64,000 nt of DNA, from contig NZ_CP109796.1 of the NCBI RefSeq assembly GCF_038725785.1, positions 1,488,001 to 1,552,000 on the forward strand, read 5' to 3'. The translations under genes and the position numbers were made by a program. This stretch comes from Termitidicoccus mucosus. Lineage in GTDB: Bacteria; Verrucomicrobiota; Verrucomicrobiia; Opitutales; Opitutaceae. Positions within the stretch are counted from its first letter, which is position 1; every line of letters begins with the position of its first letter. Under the pieces are notes generated by a model. The model worked only from the letters and a program-made list of their open reading frames with translations, had not been told where the DNA came from and did no database searches. Shown here in pieces: positions 9,254 through 18,018 of the stretch.

Positions 9254-10096
9254 ATGGTCATCCGCGTCTTGGCCTCTCGACAAAACATCGCCTACCTGTT
9301 CACCACGTTTCCCAAAGCCACGGAAACGTTCCTGCAACGCGAAATCATCGCGATGCAACGCATGGGCGCGCAACTGGAGATCCACTCGCTCTGGGGCGGT
9401 GGTGGCAAATTCGGCGGCATGCCGGTCCACGCCTTCAACAAATGGCTGCTCGTAAAACTCTTCTGGATCATTCCCTGGGTCGCGCTCACGCGCTGGGATG
9501 TGTTCGGCGTGCTCCTCAAGGGCCTGCTCACGCGCGGCGCGCCCTCGTGGCTGAATTTCTGGGAAAACATGCTCGGCGCGGGGTTTGCCGGCGTGTTCTA
9601 CCGCTCCTTTCGCCGCGCCGGGGTGGACTTTGAAGCGCGCATCGTCGGCGACGGACCGTTGCGCGACGAACTCGGGCGCGCCATCCGCAGGCTCAACCTC
9701 GCCGGACAAGTCTCGCTCGCCGGGCACCTCGCTCTCGATGAAGTATGGGGCCAGCTTGCGTGGGCCGACGTGCTGGTGCACACCGGCATCGTCGCCGCCA
9801 GCGGCGATCGCGACGGGCTGCCCAATGTCATCCCCGAGGCCATGTCCATCGGCGCGATGGTTGTCTCGTCGCCGGTCGCCGCGACGACCGAGGCCGTGCG
9901 CCATGGCGTGACGGGGCTCGTCGCCGATGTCGCCCGCCCCGACGCATGGGTGACGGCCCTGCGCCGCCTCGCGACCGACGCGGACCTCGCCGAATCGCTT
10001 CGCATCGAGGCCCGCCGGTGGGTGGAGGAAAATTTCGACGCCCACAAAAACGCCGCCCGCCTCAGCGCCTGTTTCGAGGCGCAAACCCGGTCATGA
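9254..10096 (+). CDS. GT-B glycosyltransferase, internally shortened
   Basis: The N-terminus (NIAYLFTTFPKATETFLQREI) and the C-terminal GT4 domain (ARIVGDGPLRDEL, then the donor-site run ASGDRDGLPNVIPEAMSIG) are those of a cell-surface polysaccharide glycosyltransferase. The family is usually close to 400 residues; this product is 280. The missing part falls between about residues 110 and 125 (FRRAGVDFEA), removing most of the second half of the acceptor domain and the linker, so activity is doubtful. An in-frame deletion is the simplest reading. The ATG at 9254 is chosen because an earlier frame start lies inside the tRNA. Its stop overlaps the next glycosyltransferase start (ATGA). Confidence 0.75.
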   Translation: MVIRVLASRQNIAYLFTTFPKATETFLQREIIAMQRMGAQLEIHSLWGGGGKFGGMPVHAFNKWLLVKLFWIIPWVALTRWDVFGVLLKGLLTRGAPSWLNFWENMLGAGFAGVFYRSFRRAGVDFEARIVGDGPLRDELGRAIRRLNLAGQVSLAGHLALDEVWGQLAWADVLVHTGIVAASGDRDGLPNVIPEAMSIGAMVVSSPVAATTEAVRHGVTGLVADVARPDAWVTALRRLATDADLAESLRIEARRWVEENFDAHKNAARLSACFEAQTRS

Positions 10097-11196
10097 TTTT
10101 TTTCGACGTCACCAAAAGCGGCAAGTCCGCGCACCATTCCGGCATCATGCGCGTGAGCCGCCGGCTGCTCGCCGAACTCGGCGCGGAGGCGCGGCCGGTC
10201 GTGTGGCGGAGCGGGCGCTGGCGCCGGCCCGGCTGGCGCGGCCCGGCGGCGGAGATCGCGGCCTCGGACTGGCTGCTCACGGCGGAGCTTTTTTGCGAGG
10301 AGGAACGCCCCGGTTTCGCCCGGTTCATGAGTGCGCGCCCGTGCCGGCTGGCGGCCGTCTTCCACGATGCCATCCCGTTGAAGCACCCTGCCATCACCTG
10401 GCCGCAAAGTGTCGCCCGGCACCCCGCCTACATGACGATGCTCGCTGACCTCGACCGCGTGCTCGCCGTCTCGGAATGGAGCCGCAACGAATTGACCGCG
10501 TTCTGGCAATGGCAGGGCCGCCCCGCCCGCGCCGAGGTTCACACCATCACGCTCGGCGCGGACTTTCTGCCCGGAGCGGTGGCGTCCCCGCCGCCTGCCA
10601 CGCGCCAGGGTGCCCAACCCCGCGAAACCATCGTCCCGCCCGGCGGCGGGGACGCCACCGAGCCCGCGCGCCTGCTCTGCGTCGGCATTCTGGAACCGCG
10701 CAAAAACCAAGCCTTCCTGCTCGATGTCTGCGCCGGGCTCTGGGACGCGGGGCTTGCCTTCGAGTTGCACATCGCCGGACGCGTCAATCCGCATTTTGGC
10801 GGCGAAATCGAGCGCAAGCTTCTCGCGATGCAAAAGGCGTATCCTGGAATCAAATACCATCGCGCCCCGGACGACGCCGGGCTGCTCGGCCTGTTTCGCT
10901 CCGCGCGCGCCGCCGTTTTTCCGACCATCGCCGAGGGCTGCGGCCTCCCGCCGATGGAAGCGCTCCGGCTCGGCGTCCCCTGCGTGTGCAGCGACCTGCC
11001 CGTGCTCCGCGAACATACCGTGGGAGGAGGCTGCATCGCGGCCGCGCCCGGCGACCGCGACGCATGGTCGGCGGCGCTTCGCCGCATCCTGACCGACGAC
11101 GCCTGGCATGCCGAACTGTGCGCGCAGGCGGCAAACCGCAAACTCCCGGGGTGGGCGGACACCGCCGCGCAGGTCCGCGCGATTTTGCGCGGCTGA
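10093..11196 (+). CDS. Glycosyltransferase family 4-type protein
   Basis: The 367-residue product has a GT-B layout: N-domain with AVFHDAIPLKHP and VLAVSEWSRNEL, then the donor-binding domain with LLCVGILEPRKNQAFLLD and the acidic FPTIAEGCGLPPMEALRLGVPCVCSDLPVLRE segment carrying the E-x7-E-type pair. It probably transfers a sugar to a polysaccharide or glycolipid at the inner membrane; donor and acceptor are unknown. It overlaps the upstream glycosyltransferase by four bases and is probably translated with it. Confidence 0.85.
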   Translation: MIFFDVTKSGKSAHHSGIMRVSRRLLAELGAEARPVVWRSGRWRRPGWRGPAAEIAASDWLLTAELFCEEERPGFARFMSARPCRLAAVFHDAIPLKHPAITWPQSVARHPAYMTMLADLDRVLAVSEWSRNELTAFWQWQGRPARAEVHTITLGADFLPGAVASPPPATRQGAQPRETIVPPGGGDATEPARLLCVGILEPRKNQAFLLDVCAGLWDAGLAFELHIAGRVNPHFGGEIERKLLAMQKAYPGIKYHRAPDDAGLLGLFRSARAAVFPTIAEGCGLPPMEALRLGVPCVCSDLPVLREHTVGGGCIAAAPGDRDAWSAALRRILTDDAWHAELCAQAANRKLPGWADTAAQVRAILRG

Positions 11197-11234
11197 TTTC
11201 GCGGTTTCAGAATAAATTTTCCGGGTTCCCCATA

Positions 11235-11759
11235 TCAATCCACCCGCCGTCCCACAATCACGAGATCGCGCTCGATGCCCGCAAGCTCGGCCACGCGCGG
11301 CAGATGCCCCCATCGCTCAAAGCCCTCTGATGCGAACAGCGCGAGGCTGGGCTGGTTGTGCGCCCATATCAGCCCGACCAAGGTCGTCACCTTGCATGCC
11401 GGCGCGCGCGCGATGATCTCGCGCAACAGCCAGCGGCCCAATCCGCGGCGGCGATGATTTTCCTCAATATAAATGCTCACCTCCGCCGTCGGATAATAGG
11501 CCGGCCGCTCGGAAAACAACGACAACCCCGCCCACGCCACAACCGCGCTCCCCTGCCCTTCCCCGCCCCCTGTCTGTTCCGCCACCCAGAGCGGACGCGT
11601 CTGCGGATTGTGCTCGCGAAACCAAGGCAGCCGCTCCGCCACCGTGACCGGGCGCGTGTGCGCCGTGACCATGTGCCCGGGAATGGTGCTGTTGAATATC
11701 CCGACGATGGCCGGAAGATCGGACTCGGCGGCAAGGCGCAGGCGGACGGACGGACTCAT
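11235..11759 (-). CDS. GNAT N-acetyltransferase, phosphinothricin-acetyltransferase-like
   Basis: The 174-residue protein has the acetyl-CoA loop in ENHRRRGLGRWLL (R/Q-x-x-G-x-G/A) and the PAT-like features IFNSTIP near the N-terminus, EVSIYIEENHRRRGLG, and a C-terminal SLALFASEGFERWGHLPRVAEL. PAT-like members acetylate small amine substrates such as phosphinothricin or methionine sulfone; the true substrate here is unknown. It is convergent with the upstream glycosyltransferase pair. Confidence 0.85.
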   Translation of the reverse strand: MSPSVRLRLAAESDLPAIVGIFNSTIPGHMVTAHTRPVTVAERLPWFREHNPQTRPLWVAEQTGGGEGQGSAVVAWAGLSLFSERPAYYPTAEVSIYIEENHRRRGLGRWLLREIIARAPACKVTTLVGLIWAHNQPSLALFASEGFERWGHLPRVAELAGIERDLVIVGRRVD

Positions 11760-11818
11760 GGACGACTCACGCCGCGGCGTTCAGGGAGCGATGAAGGCGC
11801 GCGGCAAAACATTTCGCA

Positions 11819-12595
11819 TCACCATGTTTTCAGGCGGATGTTGCGAAATTCCACTTTCATCGGCGGCCCGACGTGCACCTGCATGCCGATCAATCCGCGC
11901 TCCGTGCGATTGCGCGCATCGTCGTCCATCGTGATGCTCATCACCCGCCCGTTGATCATGTGAACGAGGGTGTTTCCACGGATGATCAAGTGAACCTCGT
12001 TCCAGCCCGGGCCGACCGCGCCGGCCAGTTCCGTTTCCTCCCCCGTCTTGGCGACCAGCACCGGCGGGCGGTCTCCGGTCACGCGTGTAAGCTGCCCGCG
12101 CACGGCGAGGAAGAGGCGCCCCCGCTCCTCGTAGTTGTTTCCCGAATACCGATTGCGCCCGTCGAGGTCGCACTGGTAGCCGCGCATCGCGAATTTGTTT
12201 TCCGGCGTCGCGGGAACGGGGACGACGGCGCTGCGGTAGTTGATGCCGCTGTTGCCCTTTTCACTGATGCGGTATTCGAGTTTCAATTCAAAATCCGCGG
12301 GCCGTCCGCCCTGCCAGATGACGAACGTGTTGCTTTTCACGATGGTCGCGGGCGTGATTTCTCCGACGATGCAGCCGTCCTCCACGCGCCAGTAAACCGG
12401 ATCGCCCTCCCATCCGTCGAGCGTCCGGCCATCAAAGATGGGCCGGAATCCGGGCTCGTCACCCTCGACCGGCGCGGGCCGGTCGCTTTGTTTGGGAACA
12501 TAGGGCGCGGGCGGTGTCTGGGCCGGCAGGGACAGACACACGCCGCCAATCAGGACGCCGAGAACAAACCGGATTGAGGTGGGCATGCCGGACAT
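11819..12595 (-). CDS. Secreted DUF1080 protein (3-keto-disaccharide hydrolase-like)
   Basis: A signal peptide (residues about 1-25, VLGVLIGGVCLSLPAQ) precedes one DUF1080 beta-sandwich: GFRPIFDGRTLDGWEGD, WRVEDGCIVGE, FELKLEYRISEKGNSGINYRS and a late GLIGMQVHVGPPMKVEFRNI. This domain is abundant in Planctomycetota and Verrucomicrobiota and belongs to the concanavalin-like group; some members act on 3-keto sugars. It lies downstream of a sialate esterase on the same strand, which suggests extracytoplasmic glycan processing. Start may be M1 or M4. Confidence 0.88.
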   Translation of the reverse strand: MSGMPTSIRFVLGVLIGGVCLSLPAQTPPAPYVPKQSDRPAPVEGDEPGFRPIFDGRTLDGWEGDPVYWRVEDGCIVGEITPATIVKSNTFVIWQGGRPADFELKLEYRISEKGNSGINYRSAVVPVPATPENKFAMRGYQCDLDGRNRYSGNNYEERGRLFLAVRGQLTRVTGDRPPVLVAKTGEETELAGAVGPGWNEVHLIIRGNTLVHMINGRVMSITMDDDARNRTERGLIGMQVHVGPPMKVEFRNIRLKTW

Positions 12596-12690
12596 AAATT
12601 ACGGTTTGGTCCGCGGGGCAAGCATTTCGAGGACACGCATCCGAAGCGGACACGCCTTCGACCGCCCGGCGGCCTCCCGCCCGGCCGGTC

Positions 12691-12723
12691 TCCGCGAGCC
12701 CGCCGGCAAAGGCGGTTCGCGGA
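12691..12723. other. GC-rich hairpin between the esterase and DUF1080 genes
   Basis: Arms 12691-12704 and 12711-12723 pair with one bulged or mismatched base. There is no T-tract, so it is not a clear intrinsic terminator. It may be another dispersed palindrome. Confidence 0.4.
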
Positions 12724-12745
12724 GCGGAGCGACTTCTCCGCAGGC

Positions 12746-14272
12746 TCACCAATCGTCGCTGCGGAACGGCACGGCGGGGAGCCCTTCCTGATTCGCGAGC
12801 CCAGCGGCCGGCGCATTGCGCCAGGCGTAGCGGACGGCGACCGGCGCGGGCACGTCGGCGCAACTCACGAGCACCGTCCTGCCGTTTTCAATCTTCGCCT
12901 CGGCCGGATGAAAAACCTTGTCCTCGCCCGCGAGTTCGAAGCCCGGCGGGTTTGCGGCGAGCGGGCTGATAAGCGGGCTGCCGGACGGTTTGAAGGTGAC
13001 GCGCATCGCGGTGCCTTCCCGTTCGGCCTTGTCGAACACCGGGCCGCTGTCGATCAGGCCGGTTTTCCCGTAGTCGCGGGCCAGCGCCAGCAGCGCGAGG
13101 CGGCGGCCCACGTCCTTTTTGTTGCGCGGATGGATGTCAGTCACATTGCCGATGTCGATGATGACGGCCTGGCCGGTCTTCGGCAGCGCAAGCGTCTTTG
13201 TCTGCGCCTCGCGCAATTCCGCGTAGCGGGTTCCGTCCACGCCATTGTCGCGGTAGTTGGCGAGTTGCACCCAGTAGAAGGGAAAATCACCCTGCCCGAA
13301 TTTGGCGCGCCAGCCGGTGATCATCGCGGAAAACAACTCGCAATACTCGGCGGCCCGGCTCGCGTTGCTCTCGCCTTGATACCAGATGGCGCCGCGCAAG
13401 GCATAGGGCGCGTGCGGGTTGATCATGGCGTTATAGAGACCGGAGGGCGTGTCTTGATGGCCGGGGCCTCCGCGCGGGCGACGCGGGGTGGTTTTGTTAA
13501 ACGGCTTTCCGGCGGCCTCGGCCGCAGCCTTGTCGGCCTTCCATTTTTCAAGGGCGGCCTCGTGCTTCGCCAGACTGTCGGGAAACGCCTTCAAGTCTTC
13601 CGCCCAGCGCGAGTGGATCGACGCGAACGCAGGGCCGTTTTTCCCGGCGGCCGCGTCCGGGTCCATCCACGCCTCCACCCGCGTGCCGCCCCAGGAGCTG
13701 TTGATGATGCCGACAGGCACGCCGCCGAGCGCGCGATGCAAATCGAGCGCGAAAAAGTAACCGACCGCCGTGAAGGAGCCGACGGTCTCGGGCGTGACCG
13801 CGGCCCACGAGCCTTCCGTCGTGGTGGCGGGGGCGTCCGCAACGGTGAGCGCGGTCTTGTATTGGCGCACGAGCGGGAAGCGGGCGGCGACCGCCTCGTA
13901 TTTCGCGTCGTAGGTGTTGCCGACGACCCAAGCCATGTTGGACTGGCCGGACGCGAGCCAGACTTCGCCGACGACCACATCGTTGATCGTGACGGTGTTG
14001 TTGCCGGCGACCGTGAGCGCGCGCGGTTCGCCCGATGCCGGCAACGCGGGCAGATCCACCCGCCATTTGCCGTCGGCGGCAGCGGTGGCAGCGGCGGTCT
14101 TCCCGGCGAAGGCCACAGTGACTTTTTCACCGGCGGACGCGGTTCCCCACACGGGAATCGGTTTCTCCCTCTGGAGCACGGCTCCATCGCGGAAAATGGA
14201 TGCAGGCACGACATCGGCGTGCAGTGCGCAACCCAGCAGAAATGCGGAGGCAAACAAGAGGGGTGTTCTCAT
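12746..14272 (-). CDS. Sialate O-acetylesterase-like SGNH esterase, secreted
   Basis: A signal peptide (LLFASAFLLGCALHADV) is followed by PASIFRDGAVLQREKPIPVWGTA, typical of sialate O-acetylesterases. The block I serine lies in VWLASGQSNMAW, the GTRVEAW block and the IWYQGESNA block follow, and the late Asp-x-x-His is in NVTDIHPRNK. These enzymes remove acetyl esters from glycans outside the cytoplasm. At 508 residues it fits the family. The open, charged segment around residues 240-270 (KADKAAAEAAGKPFNK) is an insertion loop. Confidence 0.88.
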   Translation of the reverse strand: MRTPLLFASAFLLGCALHADVVPASIFRDGAVLQREKPIPVWGTASAGEKVTVAFAGKTAAATAAADGKWRVDLPALPASGEPRALTVAGNNTVTINDVVVGEVWLASGQSNMAWVVGNTYDAKYEAVAARFPLVRQYKTALTVADAPATTTEGSWAAVTPETVGSFTAVGYFFALDLHRALGGVPVGIINSSWGGTRVEAWMDPDAAAGKNGPAFASIHSRWAEDLKAFPDSLAKHEAALEKWKADKAAAEAAGKPFNKTTPRRPRGGPGHQDTPSGLYNAMINPHAPYALRGAIWYQGESNASRAAEYCELFSAMITGWRAKFGQGDFPFYWVQLANYRDNGVDGTRYAELREAQTKTLALPKTGQAVIIDIGNVTDIHPRNKKDVGRRLALLALARDYGKTGLIDSGPVFDKAEREGTAMRVTFKPSGSPLISPLAANPPGFELAGEDKVFHPAEAKIENGRTVLVSCADVPAPVAVRYAWRNAPAAGLANQEGLPAVPFRSDDW

Positions 14273-14367
14273 AGGGAGATCAAGCGTGCCGGAAATTTGC
14301 CCGGATGAAACACCTATTTTGCCCGCATCGGCATTTGCCGGGATGCCCCCGGAAGCAATCGCCCGCG

Positions 14368-14474
14368 CCTGACCTCTTCTTTATTCTTTCCTCTTTCTCT
14401 TTATCTTTCGTCAGGAAACGCCCGACGGAGAGAAAGAATAAAGAGAAAGAGGAAAGAATAAAGAAGAGGTCAGG
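14368..14474. repeat. Polypyrimidine/polypurine hairpin (family A), about 42-bp arms
   Basis: Arms 14368-14409 and 14432-14474 pair along their whole length except one bulged base. The inner units TTTATTC, TTTCCTC, TTTCTC and TTTATC are the same types as in the other copies but in a different order. The outer arm CCTGACCTC/GAGGTCAGG is specific to this site. Confidence 0.9.
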
Positions 14475-14498
14475 CGGGTGGGTGGTTTCAGGCCGGCG

Positions 14499-15410
14499 TC
14501 AGCCCGTCGCCGCCTGCATGCCCGCGCCGCGTAAAAAGCCCGCCATGTCCGCGGGCAGCGGCGCGGCGAAAACTCGCGCCACGCCAGCCGCGCGCAGGTC
14601 GATCGTCTCGCAATGCAGCGCCTGCCGCGGAAGCAACAGCCGGCCGGCCAGCGCGGGGGTCCAGCCGGTTTCGATAAACTCAAGAAAAAGGCGCGCGTCC
14701 GGGCCGTAAATCTTGTCGCCGACGAGCGAGTGACCGAGCCATTGCGCATGCGCGCGAATCTGGTGCTTGCGCCCCGTCTCCGTGCGCACCCGGGCCAGCG
14801 TGAAGCCTCCGCCGCGCGCGAGCGGTTCGAAGTGCGTCACCGCCGGTTGCGAGGGCTGCGTCGCCGTCCCCGGCATTTCCGGCGGGGGCACCACGCGGCT
14901 TTTGATGGTCACCGGGCTGTCGTAATCATCGCCGAGCGGCTGATCGACGGTGACCGGCCCCGGCATTTCCCTGCACAAAATCGCAAGATACGTCTTTTCA
15001 TAACGCCGGTTTTGCGCGGCCATCTGCAGCCGCCGCGCCGTCGCCGGGTCGCGCGCATAAACCACCAGTCCGCTCGTCTCGCGGTCGAGCCGGAAAACCA
15101 AATGCGCCGCCGCATCGCCAAAATGCTCGCGCACCGCGCCCGAGAGGCTCGACCACGGGCCATCCTTCGACGGATGGCAGGGGATGTCGCCGGGCTTGTT
15201 GATGACCAGCAGATGCTCGTCGGCATGCAGCACCGCCGCGGCCAGCTCGTCGGGCGAGAGTTTGCGAATCGCGCCCTGCGGACGCTCCCGGCGCGGCCAG
15301 GGGCCGGCGGGTTTCTCGTAAGCGTTCGCCTCCGCCCGCGACGCCGGAAACGGGCCTGTGTTTTCCGCCGCGTATGCGCTCATGCGGCAATTCCCCGGTT
15401 TGTGGCGCAA
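14499..15410 (-). CDS. RluA-family RNA pseudouridine synthase
   Basis: The catalytic aspartate is in VFRLDRETSGLVVYAR (HRLDxxTSG motif, with Phe instead of His). HLLVINKPGDIPCHPS, RRYEKTYLAIL, and RTETGRKHQIRAH with VGDKIYG follow in the usual family order. It isomerises uridines in rRNA or tRNA; the target is not predictable. The start could be at 15410 or at the ATG at 15383. The latter lies at the edge of a tandem duplication (15379-16360), so the upstream region has been rearranged. Confidence 0.85.
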   Translation of the reverse strand: MRHKPGNCRMSAYAAENTGPFPASRAEANAYEKPAGPWPRRERPQGAIRKLSPDELAAAVLHADEHLLVINKPGDIPCHPSKDGPWSSLSGAVREHFGDAAAHLVFRLDRETSGLVVYARDPATARRLQMAAQNRRYEKTYLAILCREMPGPVTVDQPLGDDYDSPVTIKSRVVPPPEMPGTATQPSQPAVTHFEPLARGGGFTLARVRTETGRKHQIRAHAQWLGHSLVGDKIYGPDARLFLEFIETGWTPALAGRLLLPRQALHCETIDLRAAGVARVFAAPLPADMAGFLRGAGMQAATG

Positions 15411-16360
15411 CCCCGCACGTCATCCGCGGGCTGGCCCGGAATAAGCTCCCGCCTAAACATGCGCGACAATCGTCGCGGCCGGTTGCAAAACCGGTCCCGG
15501 TCGATTCGTTGCGCAGTGCTTTTGAAGCAGCAATCCGACAACGGAGGCCGCCGCGGATGGGCGAGGCGGCATGGCCTTCGAGGGCTGAAATCGACACGGG
15601 CACGACACGCAGGGTCTGCCGTTCCCGTCATCGGTAGTCAATCCAACAACAACCGCAGCGTCATGAGAATCACCGCATCAGAATTCGCAAGACCTGATCG
15701 TCTCCGGCATCCACCTCGACCTGACCCCGTCCCTCAAAACCTACGTCCACGAAAAACCGCCCGCCTATTCCGGCACGAAATGCACATCCTGCGCATGCGC
15801 GTCGAGCTGGAATGCGACAACCGTTCCAGTCCGTCTCCAGCCGCTTCTCGGCGAAAGGCCGCACTCATGCGGCAATTCCCCGGTTTGTGGCGCAACCCCG
15901 CACGTCATCCGCGGGCTGGCCCGGAATAAGCTCCCGCCTAAACATGCGCGACAATCGTCGCGGCCGGTTGCAAAACCGGTCCCGGTCGATTCGTTGCGCA
16001 GTGGGCTCTTTGAAGGCAGCAATCCCGACAACGGAGGCGCCGCTTCGCCGGATGGGCGAGGCGGCATGGCCTTCGAGGGCTGAAATCGACACGGGCACGA
16101 CACGCAGGGTCTGCCCGTTCCCGTCATCGGTAGTCAATCCAACAACAACCGCAGCGTCATGAACAGAATCACCGCATCGAATTCGCAAGACCTGATCGTC
16201 TCCGGCATCCACCTCGACCTGACCCCGTCCCTCAAAACCTACGTCCACGAAAAAACCGCCCGCCTATTCCGGCACGAAATGCACATCCTGCGCATGCGCG
16301 TCGAGCTGGAATGCGACAACCGCCAGTCCGTCTCCAGCCGCTTCTCGGCGAAAGGCCGCA
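15379..16360. repeat. Tandem duplication of about 490 bp covering the hpf leader and 5' part
   Basis: Copy 1 (15379-15863) and copy 2 (15864-16360) align end to end; the junction is where the hpf text breaks off and the rluA-side leader text starts again. Differences are nearly all small insertions or deletions, concentrated in copy 1. No separate gene is seen in 15411-15662 or 15864-16158. The indel-only pattern also fits a poorly corrected assembly duplicate. Confidence 0.85.
15663..15862 (+). pseudogene. Broken 5' copy of hpf
   Basis: The segment repeats the first about 66 codons of the intact hpf at 16159 (DLIVSGIHLDLTP, RMRVELECDN) but contains several frameshifting indels near its start, at a run of A and at the CGTTCC site, and stops at the duplication junction. 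It cannot make the full protein. Confidence 0.8.
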
Positions 16361-16542
16361 TCGAAATCAACGGCCCCGACCTCAACGCCGCCGTCTCGGC
16401 GGACGAGTGCCACAAGGCGGTGGCGTTGCTCGTCGCCAAACTCGACGGCCTGCTCCGCCGCCGCGCGCGATTGCACAAGTTCAAACGCAACCACCCCCGC
16501 GCGGTCGAGATCGGCGGCATCGCCCTGCCGAAAACGGCCTGA
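16159..16542 (+). CDS. hpf: Ribosome hibernation-promoting factor, HPF/RaiA family (short form)
   Basis: The 127-residue product has the HPF start LIVSGIHLDLTPSLKTYVHEKTARL, the central ELECDNR and a C-terminal helix ECHKAVALLVAKLDGLLRRRARLHKFKR. Short HPF binds the 30S subunit A/P sites and helps form inactive 100S ribosomes in stationary phase. It lacks the C-terminal dimerisation domain of long HPF. The 5' region is tandemly duplicated upstream with a broken copy. Confidence 0.85.
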   Translation: MNRITASNSQDLIVSGIHLDLTPSLKTYVHEKTARLFRHEMHILRMRVELECDNRQSVSSRFSAKGRIEINGPDLNAAVSADECHKAVALLVAKLDGLLRRRARLHKFKRNHPRAVEIGGIALPKTA

Positions 16543-16627
16543 GCATCCCCGGCGGGCTTGATTTCGGCCTGGTCAATCCCGGCGAAATAACTTCACAAAT
16601 CACTGCGCCACGGACATCGTGCGCGCG

Positions 16628-17527
16628 ATGAAACCCCGTTTTGTCGTCCTTTTTGCCGCCATTGCATTCCTCGCCTTCGGCTGCGCCTCGCGCCCGGTGA
16701 CCTTCCGCCCCAACGCCTTCGCCGGCAAGCAACGACTCTTCAATCATCAGGCGGTTTATGCCGCGCTCTCCTCCGCCGATGCCGCCCGCGTGGAACCGTT
16801 GATCACCGCCGATTCGGCGCGCGACAACGCCGAAACCGGCCCGATCTGGGCGCGGGCGTTTATCGGCACCGGCGCCAACACCGCCCCCGCCAGCGTCTCC
16901 ATTGATTCCACCCACCTCGTCCAGAAAAGCCACGGCTTCAGCTTCAAAGTCAGCTACACCTACACCGCCAGCGCCACCCTCACCTACGGGACGACCCGCT
17001 TCACCCTGAACGGCAGCGGCGCCTGCGAGTCCGGCGAAGACACCGACAGTTACTCCGCCATGCGTCAGGCGATAGAAATCTGCATTGCGGGCATCGCGGC
17101 GCAGGCGGCGGAACTGATGCGAACGCAGAGCCCCTATGCCCGGTTGGAAATTCCCTTCGAGGCCGCGCCGTTCCAGCCGTATGCCGAAACCGGCCCGGCC
17201 AAGATTTCCGGCCAGGCCATCGGCCAGATACGGGGCGGCCTCGTGGAATTGATCCCCTACGTCGGCTACATGAAGGCCCGCGACGAAGCCATCGCCGGGG
17301 ACAAGGATCCCGGCCCGCGCGACCACCGGCTCGCGCACTACACGCGGCAGTGCGTGCTGGATTCCCAAGGCAACTACGATTTCCCCAATCTCCCGGCGGG
17401 CGATTACATGCTGGTCTGCCGGTTCCTCGCGAGACCGGGAGCGCCGCTGCGGGACGATGTCGAAATTGCGCGGGTCATTTCACTCGGTGAAAACGAAAAC
17501 AAACACTTCGTGCTCACGCCCTACTGA
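16628..17527 (+). CDS. Predicted lipoprotein of unknown function
   Basis: The ATG at 16628 gives a lipoprotein signal MKPRFVVLFAAIAFLAFGC with Cys19 as the lipidation site. The middle (residues about 80-170) is beta-rich and repetitive in Thr/Ser (TYTASATLTYGTTRFTL), and the C-terminal part (SQGNYDFPNLPAGDYMLVCRFLA) looks like a carboxypeptidase-regulatory/transthyretin-like beta-sandwich. No enzyme motif is seen. I do not recognise the family. A bidirectional terminator follows at 17577. Confidence 0.75.
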   Translation: MKPRFVVLFAAIAFLAFGCASRPVTFRPNAFAGKQRLFNHQAVYAALSSADAARVEPLITADSARDNAETGPIWARAFIGTGANTAPASVSIDSTHLVQKSHGFSFKVSYTYTASATLTYGTTRFTLNGSGACESGEDTDSYSAMRQAIEICIAGIAAQAAELMRTQSPYARLEIPFEAAPFQPYAETGPAKISGQAIGQIRGGLVELIPYVGYMKARDEAIAGDKDPGPRDHRLAHYTRQCVLDSQGNYDFPNLPAGDYMLVCRFLARPGAPLRDDVEIARVISLGENENKHFVLTPY

Positions 17528-17576
17528 CCCGCGCAGTTTTTTAGCCTGTTCGCCCCCTGCCGGCACCCGCATAACG

Positions 17577-17611
17577 AAAAAGCCGCAAGCTGTTGAAACT
17601 TGCGGCTTTTT
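17577..17611. terminator. Bidirectional rho-independent terminator
   Basis: A stem AAGCCGCAAG/CTTGCGGCTT (17580-17589 and 17599-17608) has A-rich and T-rich flanks on both sides. It lies between the lipoprotein gene (+) and the tRNA-Arg gene (-) and can serve both. Confidence 0.88.
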
Positions 17612-17618
17612 GGTAAAC

Positions 17619-17695
17619 TGGCGCATCCGTAGGGAGTCGAACCCCAAACCTTCTGATCCGTAGTCAGATGCTCTATCCAATTGAGCTACGGATGC
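17619..17695 (-). tRNA. tRNA-Arg (anticodon ACG)
   Basis: On the minus strand, acceptor GCATCCG pairs with CGGATGC, the anticodon loop is CTACGGA (ACG), the T loop is GTTCGAC, and CCA is encoded at the 3' end (17619-17621 on +). The deduced length is 77 nt. Confidence 0.95.
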
Positions 17696-17871
17696 GTGGG
17701 AGGGCAGACAAAGCAGGGATTTCGCGGGGAGTGCAAGCGATATTTTCCCAAAAAAAAGCGGTTTTGGATCTCGGGCATAATTTTTCACCATCCCCTCCAA
17801 CGGACACGACAAACCAAGGCTTGACGAGCCCGGCATGAGTCGCACGCTAGCCGTTCCTTTTCAACAAAAGG

Positions 17872-17946
17872 GCCCTCATCGTCTATCGGTTAGGACGGAA
17901 GATTCTCATTCTTCAAAGCGGGGTTCGATTCCCCGTGAGGGCGCCA
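17872..17946 (+). tRNA. tRNA-Glu (anticodon CUC)
   Basis: Acceptor GCCCTCA pairs with TGAGGGC, the anticodon stem-loop GAAGA-TTCTCAT-TCTTC gives CUC, the T loop is GTTCGAT and CCA is encoded. It lies just upstream of accA. Confidence 0.95.
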
Positions 17947-18018
17947 ATTTCTAGGATTGCAACGACGCCATGTTGTGCAGAGCGGGCCCGAATCTTCCCT
18001 CTCGACCAATCAACCACG

